From NCBI GenBank assembly GCA_018136815.1, contig CM030931.1, positions 7,398,399 to 7,462,398 on the forward strand: DNA of 64,000 nt. Direction: 5' to 3'. Positions 19,801 through 29,900 of the stretch are shown in pieces; positions within the stretch are counted from its first letter, which is position 1, and each line of letters begins with the position of its first letter. Under the pieces are notes generated by a model, which saw nothing but the letters and a program-made list of their open reading frames with translations, made no database searches and had not been told where the DNA came from. Position numbers and translations under genes: made by a program. This DNA is from Isochrysis galbana. Its lineage: Eukaryota; Haptophyta; Isochrysidales; Isochrysidaceae.

Positions 19801-20354
19801 GGGGCACGAGCCCCCCTCTCTCTCCACTCCTCCCCTGCCATGGGGGAGGAACCACCCGCTGAGTTCATGTTCATGTGCGCTCTTATGGGGAGGAACCACC
19901 CGCTGAGTTCATGTTCATGTGCGCTCTTGATTTTTTTGGGTTCCTACCCATTGACGCTGTGTTCGTGCGTGCGGTGGAGTGTGAGTTCGACGGCGTGAGT
20001 CCCCGGACACCGGGCTGAGGAACGAGAACGGTCTCGCAGCGCGCCCGGCGTCGTTTTGAATTCGGGCTCTCCGAGATACAGTATTTAGTATTTGTACTGC
20101 CTCCAGACAAGCACCAACCAACCATGGCACTGAGACAGACAACCCTCACACGTTCCAAAACTGAGGTTCTTTTTAGTTTCTCCTTTATATCTCTCCTCAG
20201 CTTCGCAGAAATAAATCTGTACCCTCACAAATACCTTGTGGGTACATGCTGGCTTCATGGGACAGTCGGGGGGGGGCGTGCACTTCTCGAAAACACAATG
20301 AAACGAGCGATTTTCTAATGTGAATGGAGGTCCTGACACAAACGACAAACGCGT
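19801..20354. repeat. Mosaic of repeat fragments
   Basis: 19801-19842 resembles the GGGGCACGAGCCCCCC end of the family A/B retroposons. 19843-19928 is a tandem duplication of about 41 bp (GGAGGAACCACCCGCTGAG...). 20036-20080 shares GCGCCCGGCGTCGTTnTGAA and CGGGCTCTCCGAGATA with 51531-51575. 20081-20354 shows no gene. Confidence 0.6.
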
Positions 20355-20910
20355 GTGATCTATGATCTGGAATCGAGAACCTACTTTTATAAGTGGGGGT
20401 CAATGGGGGCCTCGCGCCCCCCTCTCTCCATTGCGGACACCCCCCGGGGTGGGCCCGTACATTCAACCCCAGCCCCTGCCCTCTGGCAGGGGCAGGGCAC
20501 TCATCAATACAGCCCAGACCCCTAGTGGGCGCGGGCCGCGAGCCGCACTCCCAGGCCCGCATGGGCCTGCTCTCGTACTGACTCCCCCCCCCATCCCTGG
20601 TCGCCAGGCAGACAGGGGCCTCAGGGCGGCACCCAAGGCCAGCGAGGCGAGCGAGGGAGAGGCAGGGGGGGCCAGGGGCTGAGCCCCAGCCTCCACTGCC
20701 CCCTGAGCTGCCCTTGCTGGCCCTCTGGGCGCCCCTGAAGGACCTCTGAGAGCAGGCCATGGCGCGCCGCATGGCGACGCGCCGCAGGGACCGGGGCGGA
20801 AGAGAATGGAACGAGGGAGAGGGGGGAATTTGCACCCCCCCGATGGAGTGTGGTGAGAAACGAGCCCCGTTTGCGTTAGCAAACGGGCGAAGGGGGGCGG
20901 CTGGCGACAG
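20355..20910 (-). mobile_element. Family C GC-rich retroposon
   Basis: Same architecture as families A/B: a terminal hairpin (CTACTTTTATAAGTGG, 20380-20395), a GGGGGCCTCGCGCCCCC stem, CCCCAGCCCCTGCC blocks, GAGCGAGGGAGAGGCAGG, and a CATGGCGCGCC segment. It shares these blocks with 51280-51420, 58735-58870 and 59401-59835. Copy boundaries and duplication were not resolved. Confidence 0.65.
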
Positions 20911-21744
20911 GAGAGGCGAGAAGAAGGGAGTGGCTCAAGACGTCCCTGTGGCAGGTATCGGGGGGCGCAGACATTTATTTCTTCGAGGACCGCTCGCGGC
21001 GCGAGCTGTAAGGGCCGTTCTCCTTTTTTGACGAGAGGTTCCTCCCCCCCCCCCCGGTGCTTTTTCCCGGAGAGTCGGCCGGCGTCGACCGGACCGCCTC
21101 AATGGGTTTTCGCTCATTTTAACTTGTGGGGAGTTAGAATGGGAGCCGGGGGCCTGCGAGGGGGGAGATGTGGAAGGGTGCATAGGAGTATGTATCTGTG
21201 ACAACAGCACGCGCCAAGGTGTACGGGCAGGTGCGCTGAGGGCTGTCGTGTTAGTACCGGGCTAGTGAGAGTAGTGGTACTAATGCTCAGATAGATTATA
21301 TTATATGATCTGGAATCGAGAATCGATCGACTCGCGACTTCCAAAGCGCCGTGACTTCAACTTGGATCGAGTCACCGAGCAGTGCCTCCAAGCGTTCCGC
21401 GAATATCCTCCGGAGAAATTAAATGCTTTACACGTGTGTTATTGTCCATTGTGGCGGCGGAAGGTCGGAATGATTACGCCTTAGGAGTACCGCATCGCTG
21501 TGACACCGTCTCTGACAGTGAATAGAGTGCTTGTCTTCAAAATGTTCGTAGTAAGTATAAATCGTCGTTTATACTTTATACACCAAACTAACTCACCATG
21601 TTAAGCTAGCGTGTACCCTGCCCACAGCCTAGCGCCTAAGTGGAATCCCTTCCTCAATCTGGTCGCCGCCCTTGCTTCCCAAAGTCTCCTATCTCCTAGG
21701 CATCTGAGTTTTGGAACGGAGGTAGTATTTATATTTCGGCCTAT
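20911..21744. other. Intergenic with one dispersed repeat
   Basis: 21125-21300 is an inverted copy of 55325-55495 (both read GAGCnTTAGTACCACTACT and CGCACCTGCCCGTACACCTTG on one strand). TGATCTGGAATCGAGAA at 21306-21322 also occurs at 20363. Otherwise nothing recognised. Confidence 0.55.
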
Positions 21745-21935
21745 TTTGCCGTTTTTGGGTTACGCTTCGATGTGGGGGCTCCCGCGGGGGGGGTCTGGGC
21801 CCCAAAGGGCACCGAATATGTGCTAGATAGGTGTTTTCCGGGGTTTACACCGCTTTACTTTGGTGTATTTCCTCAATCGTCCTGACTTTTTCATCTTTAC
21901 ACCCTTAGAAGTTAAAATAGCGTTTGACCGCCCTA
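21745..21935 (+). repeat. Upstream block shared with the ROK kinase gene
   Basis: Close match, same orientation, to 52055-52300: GTGGGGGCTCCCGCGGGGGG, CCCAAAGGGCA(C/T)CGAATATG, ACCGCTTTACTTTGGTG, TTTACACCCTTAG. In both places it lies several hundred bases upstream of a gene start with a homopurine tract between. Confidence 0.75.
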
Positions 21936-22083
21936 CTTCTTCTTCAGTATTCTCTGGATACGGGGCTATATACTCCTCATACAAAACGACGATTCTCGAT
22001 TCTCTTCTTCCCCCCCCGCGAGGCCCGCCCCCGCCCAAAATATCTTCTCTCTCCTTCCTGCTTTCCGTTCCCCTGCCCTCCCT

Positions 22084-22250
22084 TCTCTTGAAGGACGGAC
22101 GGAGGGGAGGGAGGGAGGGGGGAGGGGAGAGGGAGAGAGCGAGAGAGGGGGGGAGAGAGGGAGAGAGAGGGGGAGAGAGGGGGCGGGGAGAGAGGGAGGG
22201 AGGGGGGGAGAGAGGGCCAGAGGGACCGAGAGAGGGAGGGAGAGAGGCGT
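22084..22250 (+). promoter_or_regulatory. Homopurine (GA/GGGA)n tract directly before the HEAT gene
   Basis: Nearly uninterrupted purine tract ending two bases before ATG at 22252. Comparable tracts lie before five other genes here. A promoter or 5' leader role is inference. Confidence 0.45.
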
Positions 22251-22251
22251 C

Positions 22252-23724
22252 ATGTCCTTCCGCCCGTGCGTGCGCGCGCGCTCCGACGGCGAGCAGCTCT
22301 TCTTTCGCCTCGCTGACCCCCTCGTCGCCTCTGCCATCTGCGAGTGCCTTGACTTCGCCTCTCTCCAGGCAATCCCTCTCTCCATCCGCTCTCTCACAGA
22401 CGCCGCGAGGCACGAGTTCGAAACGAAAGCCCTAGCGCGGATACAGTCGATGGAGCATGAGGACGAACTCAAGCGCCGCTTCCGTAGGTCCATGCCAAAG
22501 GTTCTCGTAGACGGGAGGCGGCTGAGCGCGCTTGGACCCGGACGGCTCGTGGCGCTGTTGCCGAAGATCTTGCCGCTCCTCGAGTCAAACCACGAGGGAG
22601 CGCGCTATCAGGCGTTGTACGCGGTGCATACGCTGAACTCGAGCGTGCTCGCGCAGCACCTACCCGTCTTGCTCGGATTGGTTGCAGAGCACGACCACGA
22701 CATCCGTGACCTGGCCGGCACCATCATCACAAGACTTGACGCTGCTGACCTGGAACCTCGCGTTCCAATGCTTTTGGACTGCTTGCGGACGGGCATGGAG
22801 TCGACGTCTGAGATCCACAACCATTTCTGCTTACGCATCTTCTTTGAGACCGCCATGTTCGAAGTCTTGGCAAGGCATAAACTATTGGAACCGCATGCAG
22901 CTTGTCTTGTGGCCTTGATCAGCGAGCCAAAGAACCATGTTCTGGCCCGAACTGGTGCTCTGAAACAGCTCACCAAACTGAGAGTACCGGTAGTCGCGCC
23001 ACATCTGAACACAATTGCGAAAATTGCTCGATGTGACCCATTCCCAGAGATACGTGTGATGGCGTACGATGCGCTCCTCAGCTTGGGTGACATGACGCTC
23101 CTAGGGCCGCATGTTCCATCCTTCCTGGAAGATTTGTCCGATAGCAAAGAGCTGATCCGAGATGCAGCCAATACTTTGCTCGAGGTGCTCCCGTCGAATG
23201 TGCTTGAAGCCCATGAGGTTGCACTTCTGAAGATTCTCCAGAAGGGACCGTCAGATGCGCGCAGGCGCGTGATCGCAATTCTTGGGAAGCTCAGCTTCAA
23301 GTTCCGTAATGAACACCTACCCAAACTTTTGCTGCCGTTCCTGCAACCCCGGCGTGATGGCTCCAGCGCCCAAGACACCGCTAGCCTCATATGTACCGTC
23401 TTCTCGGCACTGCGTGAACTCGATCCTTCCTCTCTCACTCCACTGATACCAACCATCTTGCATTGTCTATCCCACGCGCCTGATTCCGTGCGGTACGCAG
23501 CCGTCACTACACTTAGCTACACGGAGCCTGGTGCGCTCGCTCGTCACGTTCCATGCCTGCTGCAAGCGCTCTCTCAATCATGGGAGAGAGAGGCGACACG
23601 GCGTCCTCTTCTAGAGGTACTCGGGCGGCTGGACGCGCAGGCCCTCGGCCCGCATGCGCCCGCTCTCATGGCGCTTTTCCTACGGGGCGATTGGGCACCT
23701 ACACGGAGGTCAGTCGATGATTGA
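22252..23724 (+). CDS. HEAT/armadillo-repeat protein
   Basis: 490 residues, no intron. From about residue 85 to the end it consists of helical repeats of about 37-42 residues with the HEAT pattern (LLPKILPLLESNHEGARYQAL; HLPVLLGLVAEHDHDIRDLA; HVPSFLEDLSDSKELIRDAA; LIPTILHCLSHAPDSVRYAA; HVPCLLQALSQSWEREATR). Each unit has Pro near the start, Asp and Val/Ile in the second helix, and Arg before an Ala run. The N-terminal 60 residues (FFRLADPLVASAICECLDFASLQAI) are F-box-like in spacing, which is only suggestive. It probably acts as a scaffold; partners are unknown. The start is at the end of the purine tract; no earlier in-frame ATG is likely. Confidence 0.85.
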   Translation: MSFRPCVRARSDGEQLFFRLADPLVASAICECLDFASLQAIPLSIRSLTDAARHEFETKALARIQSMEHEDELKRRFRRSMPKVLVDGRRLSALGPGRLVALLPKILPLLESNHEGARYQALYAVHTLNSSVLAQHLPVLLGLVAEHDHDIRDLAGTIITRLDAADLEPRVPMLLDCLRTGMESTSEIHNHFCLRIFFETAMFEVLARHKLLEPHAACLVALISEPKNHVLARTGALKQLTKLRVPVVAPHLNTIAKIARCDPFPEIRVMAYDALLSLGDMTLLGPHVPSFLEDLSDSKELIRDAANTLLEVLPSNVLEAHEVALLKILQKGPSDARRRVIAILGKLSFKFRNEHLPKLLLPFLQPRRDGSSAQDTASLICTVFSALRELDPSSLTPLIPTILHCLSHAPDSVRYAAVTTLSYTEPGALARHVPCLLQALSQSWEREATRRPLLEVLGRLDAQALGPHAPALMALFLRGDWAPTRRSVDD

Positions 23725-24009
23725 GAGCGTCAGCTGTCGAGTGAATTGATATCTTATCACATGATCCTTGGGCTTGGGCTGCGTTGTGCACCCGTATTGC
23801 CCTACGTTTAGCGAGGCTAGGTGTGTGCACACCGTGCCATGTTGTGCAGTATCGAGTCGGAGAGCAAGGGCGCCGCGTGCTATGGGTAGGGCGGTCAGAT
23901 GGGGGATTTTAACTACTAATAAGGGTGGCATTTCGGGTGGGGGGGTTGACAGACCATGCTAGGTTCGCTGAAGGCGTCCTCTCTCTCCCTGTCTATAATA
24001 ATAATATTG

Positions 24010-24908
24010 GCAACTAAGTTTATACTTAGTTCGCCCAGGGGGGGGCACGAGCCCCCCCCTCCCTCCACTCCTCCCCCCGCCATGGGCGGGAGGAACCACC
24101 CACCACCCACTCTCCTGGCACGCCTGATGGCTTGCCAGGAGCACACAGCCCTGCTGACCCATTCCTCTCCCCACAGGCCCGCCTGACTCGCCCGCCCTAG
24201 CCCGTCGTGGCCTGCCCATCCCTCTAACCAGCCCCTCCTCCCCCTAGGCCCCCCTGATCAGGACCCCCCAGCCCCTAGCCAGCTCCAGTCGACTGGCAGG
24301 GGCTCGAGAGCCAGCGAGGGAGAGGCAGGAGGGGCCAGGGCCATGCCTTAGCCTCACCTGCCCCCTGAGCTGCGCTCCCAGGCCCCTGTCGGCCTCATGG
24401 GGTCCTGAAGAGGGGCCGCAGGCGCGCGCCATGGGCCCCCGCCGCAGGGAAGAGAGGAGGAAAAGGGAAGAGGGAGGGGAGGGGGGAGCGGCAGCTCTCC
24501 CCTCCGGCAGAAACGTGTCTTCTCGCCCCGTTTGGGTAAGAGAAGACGGGGGCGCCAGAGCCAGGAGGGAAGGGCCGCGGCTCGCCGCGGCCACTCGCTT
24601 CGGCGAGGAGAGATTAGCGCTCCTGGGCCCCTATTCACGAGTGCCCCCCCCCCCACCTGCGTTGCTTTTACCCGAACGAAAGGGGTTTTCCCCCAGCGTG
24701 GACTCAAGGAGAGGACGTGCTGGGGTGCGCGGGGTCGGTGCGTGCACTGGGGGGAGGACAAATATCGAGGGGAGGGGGCAGTGCCCCCTCCCCCCGGTAG
24801 CACTCGGACACTTGGCTCGTCAGGCATGGCGGGATTCCGGGACGGAAAATTTGTGTCCAATTAGCTAGTGGGGTTGGCTAGGATATAACATAATAACATT
24901 AATTATTT
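24010..24908 (-). mobile_element. Family B GC-rich retroposon, complete, 11-bp TSD
   Basis: 899 bp flanked by TAATAATATTG at 23999-24009 and 24909-24919. One end is the terminal hairpin AACTAAGT-TTAT-ACTTAGTT (24012-24031). It is inverted relative to the second complete copy at 33857-34719; internal landmarks include GCAGTGCCCCCTCCCCCCGGT and ATTCGGGACGG-type blocks near the far end. No conserved frame. Confidence 0.85.
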
Positions 24909-25129
24909 TAATAATATTGAGCATTAGTGCCACTAATCTCAGTCTAGCCTGTCGCACCAACACGCCAAGCCATGACGCACATGAGAGGCTAGACTAATGT
25001 GGTATTTCGAAATGGCGCCACCAAATTTCAAAGTCAAAGTGGCGCGACGGCAGCTAGACTTTGGGTTAGAGTTTCGCGGGGTTGCGTTAGATTGTGTGGT
25101 GTGGGAAGGTGTGTGTGTCGGGTACCATG

Positions 25130-25840
25130 TATGCCGGTGGGTGCGTGTACGGCTCGGGTGGGGGCCGGATGCCGCGCTAAGGTACATAGATATCACGCGG
25201 TATTTTATCTCATCGATGTTAATTTCTATTGATACGCATCTACCCTCTAGTATGATTTCCATTGTGTCCGGTCTGACGGTTATCCTGCCGGCTCCATCTC
25301 TGATCGCCACAGCGACGCCGCCGGCAGGGTCCCTCAGCTCTCCTGGGGCGGCAAACCACGACCACCCTAACAGGGCGGCTGTTCTGTGCGCCCGGAGGTG
25401 CGTCCCATCTTCATATGCATGAAGTTCTTGGAGCGCTAGTATGTCTATCTTCGCCTTCCGCGCTTGCGACAGCACTGCGGCTAATCTGCCGCCTTTAGTG
25501 CCGTTGAGGTTGTAGGTCGCGATTGCGACAGGTCCCTCACCTGGGTATCCAAGGGTGGAGTCGAAGGTAAGCCTGGGGCGGGGGGGGGATCTTCCTTTAG
25601 TCATGCGCATTATCCGGCGCCTCGCCGCCAGCGCGTAGGCGCGCGCCGAGGTAGGAGCGTACTCTGGGTGGAGGAAGAGGCAAGCCGGGCCGTTCAGGCA
25701 GACGCCCGGGATCTTTTTGTGCGGGTGGAGATGGCAGCGGATCGTGCACTTATTGTCGATCCATGCTCCGGGAACTTCGTGCGATAGATTGCATCGGACT
25801 CCGCGTTTGTTGCGGAGGCATAGACCTTGCGTGCCCCTGG
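25130..25840 (-). pseudogene. LINE fragment: CCCH zinc fingers plus start of endonuclease
   Basis: Minus-strand frame: GLCLRNKRGVRCNLSH (C-x8-C-x3-H part of a CCCH finger), then IRCHLHPH...GVCLNGPACLFLHP (a second finger), then the beginning of an apurinic-type endonuclease: VAIATYNLNGTKGG, KIDILALQELHA, FAAPGELRDPAGGVAVAI. The NLNG and LQE motifs are those of non-LTR endonuclease domains. The first finger is nearly identical to the LINE ORF1 at 49558. It breaks off near 25130 inside the endonuclease. ORF1 fingers and endonuclease lie in one frame, so in the parent element they are probably one polyprotein. The 5' end is fused to family A. Confidence 0.75.
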
Positions 25841-26374
25841 TCGACAGGCAGACAGGTGCAGAGTGGGGGCCCCAGAGGCCCAGGAGCGCCAGCGAGGGAG
25901 AGGCAGGGGAGACCAGGGCCCAGCCCCAACCTCCTCTGCCCCCTGAGCTGGCCTCCAGGAGCCTCCAGGGGCCGCCAGAGGGCAGCTGCAGGCCTGCCGC
26001 AGGCGCGCCATCGCGCGTGCCGCAGGAGAGGGGAGAGAGAGCGCGGAGAAGGGGGTGGGCGCGAGCGAGAGCTCCGCTCACCGAAAAATTGGTAAGTCCC
26101 GCACCTGTTTACAGGATAAGTCGGGACAGAGTAGGCCGCCCACTCGGAGACACAGGAGGAAGGGGGGGAATGATCACCGGGGGGGGGCGCGGGCCACCGG
26201 ACCATATCTAAGCCCTTCACCCCTATCCCCCTAGTAGTGCACGGGGGGAGCCGCCTTATGGCGGGGGGAGAAGGGCCGGGGGAGTGGGGGTGTAGAAAGT
26301 ATGCTACGTGCTACGTGTAGTAGGTAGTGGTTCCATTCGCCGCGAGTGCGGTAAGAATATTAGAAGGTTCTAGG
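25841..26374 (-). mobile_element. Family A GC-rich retroposon, 5' part, fused to LINE
   Basis: Minus strand runs from the 5' region (TTACCGCACTCGCGGCG...) through the GTGCACTACTAGGGGG block to CTGTCTGCCTGTCGACCAG, where family A normally continues, and there switches to LINE sequence. Both parts are in sense orientation. Confidence 0.7.
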
Positions 26375-26451
26375 GGTACCAAATGAAGGCAAACGACCTG
26401 GACATTTGATCGCTCCATTTGAGATGTCCCATAATTGACGGAACGACACCT
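26375..26451 (+). repeat. 25-bp motif joined to 55-bp motif
   Basis: GGTACCAAATGAAGGCAAAC... (26375-26399, exact inverse of 10763-10787) runs directly into TGGACATTTGATCGCTCC... (26399-26451, copy 4 of the 55-bp motif, partly shortened in the centre). Confidence 0.7.
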
Positions 26452-26908
26452 CAACACTCAGATGTCAGATGTTTGATTTTTATAAGTAGTATCAAAAGGG
26501 TTTAGCTATCAGTTAGCGCGTAACCATACGTTGGCTCACGGGTAACGTTGGGGGCACTCGTCGCCCTCATTTAAATAACAATCAACGATCTCATCAAACA
26601 TCAAGCAGGTGTCGCGCCGATCGCCAACTAGATACACAATGTAATGCAAGCAGCCAAAAGCACAAAATGTGTGCACACGATAGGCTGGCAAGACGTAAGT
26701 GAGGACACGCTCGGCGCTGCACGCTCTCTATGCATGGTTTCAGCCGAGCTAACCCGTCGGCTTCGACGTCCGTAAGTCATCATCTCTCCCTCTAATCGAC
26801 GATCGATCATACCCGCCAATCCAGAACTAATCAAACAAGCCATGATCGTAAAATTTACGCTTTGAAGGCGTCTCGAATGCCTCAAGATACCGACGCCATG
26901 GTCACCAC
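26452..26908. other. 3' flank of SPEF2 gene
   Basis: Nothing recognised apart from short AT-richer stretches. Presumably holds the 3' UTR of the minus-strand gene. Confidence 0.4.
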
Positions 26909-29900
26909 TCACATCTTGAGCGCGTTCTGTGCCCTTGCATGCATCGCACCGACCATGGCGTACACCTCCTTGGGCAAGTACGCTTTGCAGGCATTGAGCA
27001 TAGCACGACCAAACGGGTGGCGCGCCATATGAGCATGGGCGACCAATTCGTCCTCTCCCAGTTGTAGCTCTTGCCACAGCCGATCTATCGCGGGCGCCGA
27101 GAATGGGTCCGTATACGTGGCTGGCGCGACTCCTGCTGCGGGCACGGGCATATCACGATGGAGTACCGCGTAGAGTTCGGCCTTCGAGAGGGAGCTCGAA
27201 TCTACGCCCGCCACCGGCGGTCGAAGAAATCCGACCACGACAAAGGCCTTCGAGGCCTCGTTGCAAAAGTACAAAAGAAGCCGTGCAACGTCAAGGGTTC
27301 CTGAAGGGTCAGCGAAGAGGTCCCATAGAGTCGCCTTCAGCGCATCGCCCACCGGATATGTCCCCTCTGCGGGCGCTAACTCATCCTCGAACCAAAGGCG
27401 TGTCTCATCGTATTGATCGCGATCAAGCAACAAACGAGTCGGTACGCGCGCCGCAGCAGGTTGGTCCTGTTCGCCCGCAGCCTCGGCACCCGCACTCTCA
27501 CCCGGAACATTGTCTTCTGGCGGCGGCGCTTCCCCCTCTACTGCGACATCGGACGGGGGCTCCTCACCCAGCAGCTCAACCCGACCGGCCGATCGCGCCG
27601 CCTTCTCCAGCGTTGCCAAGAGCGCCTCTTTGGACGGGCGCGAGACGGGGGCGAGAGCGGCCACGAACTCCGGCCACGCGACAAGCGGCGGCTCTCCTGC
27701 AGCAAAGGCTGCTGCGATCTTGGCGTACTCTGGCGCGCCGAGCGGCCGCCAAGCTGCTGGCAGTGGCGGCTCTTCCACATCGAAGGCGCCAACAGAGAGC
27801 TGCTCGAGTGTCGCGGCTAAAACCGAGGAGGGTAGCAGATCCGTAGCCGCTGCAATCTGCTTGAGGCGAGCTCCAAGGGAAGCTAGCTGAACAATAGTAA
27901 ACTTGTCCACCTCAGCTGGCTGGATGACTGGTGGCAAAGGCGGCGGTGGGGTTGGAGGCACGAGTAGCAGCGACTCGTCCACAACGAGGACTTCGTTCTC
28001 CAGAGTCAGAGAGTGCACGAGCATGTCGCCAGCCTCGGCAGCTTTACGCATAACAGAGGCGAGGGCGGAGATCGACTCGGACTCCTTGCGCATATGCTCG
28101 CCGAGCATATTGTCGAGTTCTGATTGAAGCCGCTCGGCCTGCCGCTTGAGCTCTGAGATCATGCCGCAACCGTAGCGAGCTAGAGCGGTTAGCCGGCGGA
28201 CGAGCTTGCATCGTTCGCCTTCGAAAGCAGCTGCGAGCGACACAGACCACTCTGTGGCCAACAGTTCCTCACGGGACGGGCCCTCCTCACCCTCAGTCGG
28301 AGAAGGCGGCGCCTGCACAGCGGGAATCGGCTCGGAATACGAGCGGACAAGGAGCGAGACGGCATCCGTTAGGGTGGGCACTGCGCCGGCCGCACTGTCT
28401 TTAGCGCCCTTGCCGGAGCCCTTGGCGTTTGCCGCACCACCCTTTGCGGGGGTGCTGGTGCCGCCTCCGGCGCGGCTCGTAAAATCGATAGCAGGAATTT
28501 CAAGAGAGACAGCCTCGGGAACGGGCGCTTGTGCCAGCTCGGGCAATGGCAGATCGACGGGGCGGCCTGCGCGGAGCGAGGCGTACAGCTTGAGCACGGC
28601 ACATGTGCGCACATAGCGGTTGGTCTCAGCGTCCGACATGGCGAGGAGCGCGAGCACAATGCGTAGCGCATGTTGCGCGAGCCAACCATCATTATGGAGT
28701 TCGCCGATGAAGCCCTCAGCGGCCGAGCGGCGTTGGTCAGAAAGTGACCACAGAGCTTCCTGCATGTCCTCCACAATCATGTGCAACTCTTCTTTGCCAC
28801 GATCCTGAAGGGGGCGGGGAGACCGAGGTCAACGTGGCAAAGTTTCCAACCACCAGAAGACAAGTAGGAATATACACGTCCTGCGACGAGTACGGAATCG
28901 GGGTGGAATGTGATGGCGCACCTGATGCCGGAGTGCATCGGGCATCGCATTGAATTTGCTTTGCGTATTAGTCACCACCTCCTGCCGTTTGTCGGTTGCG
29001 CGCAACATTGACACGAGTTCCGCACGTGAGGCGGCTGACCGCTGCAAGGTTCTATGGCGCAGGTCGCGCATCGAGCGGAGCGCCTCGCCACACGCGGCAA
29101 TGAAGTCTCCCTCAACACCCTTCCATTGGTCGAGCACTGTTCCAGCGAGCGCTGGAGTGAGTTGAGGTGGAAAGGGCGCTTCATTTACCCGGTCCTCCTC
29201 CACCGCCGGTTGATCCGTTTCCTCACCCTCGCGCGCGGTGAGCTCTTCCTCTGCCACGGCAGCAGCCTCAGCGGCCGCGGCGGCCTCAGCGGCGGCGGTC
29301 GCCGCGGCCTCTTCTTCGGATGCCCGAGCTTTGGCGGCCTCCTCCGCAGCGAGAGATGCCTTGTGCTCGAGAAGTGCTCGCACGGCATTATCCACCTCGA
29401 TGGCGACGGCGTCAAAGTTGGCTTCCCCAGAGAGTGCAAGCATCACGTTGAGCTTCACAAGCCACTCAGTGAGGGGGCCCTCTGCCTCAGCATACGCGGC
29501 GAGGGCCGGTCCGAGCTGCGCCTCAGTGTTGGAGGCGCCCGCTAGCGGAATCAGGCGTTCTTGAAGTCCGGGTTCCTCTGGAGGTGGGTCCAACTCGACG
29601 TGGTACACGATCCCGGTGGCAGGATCGAGCCTCCGTCCAAGCGCACGCGCGCGGGCCGTCTCATCTGACACGTCAAGCCGGATCACAAGGTCGAGCCCAG
29701 GGGGTGGCCGTTCTTCCGGCGGTGGAGGGTCCGCAGGAGGTGGCGCGACCTTTGAGCCCTTGGGCTTCGACGCAGCCACCTCATCGGGGGCGTATCCGGT
29801 GAGCAGCTTCTCAAGCAGTTTCGCCTGCGCCGCAGATGCAGGATACGAATCGAGGACGAATCCCGAGTAGGAGACCGGGTCGACCTCGTGGATGGCTGCA

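Noticed and set aside
24939-26081. 380-codon frame as a single intact gene
   Set aside because: It is a fusion of family A, LINE zinc fingers and a truncated endonuclease plus unrelated tail; no intact protein.
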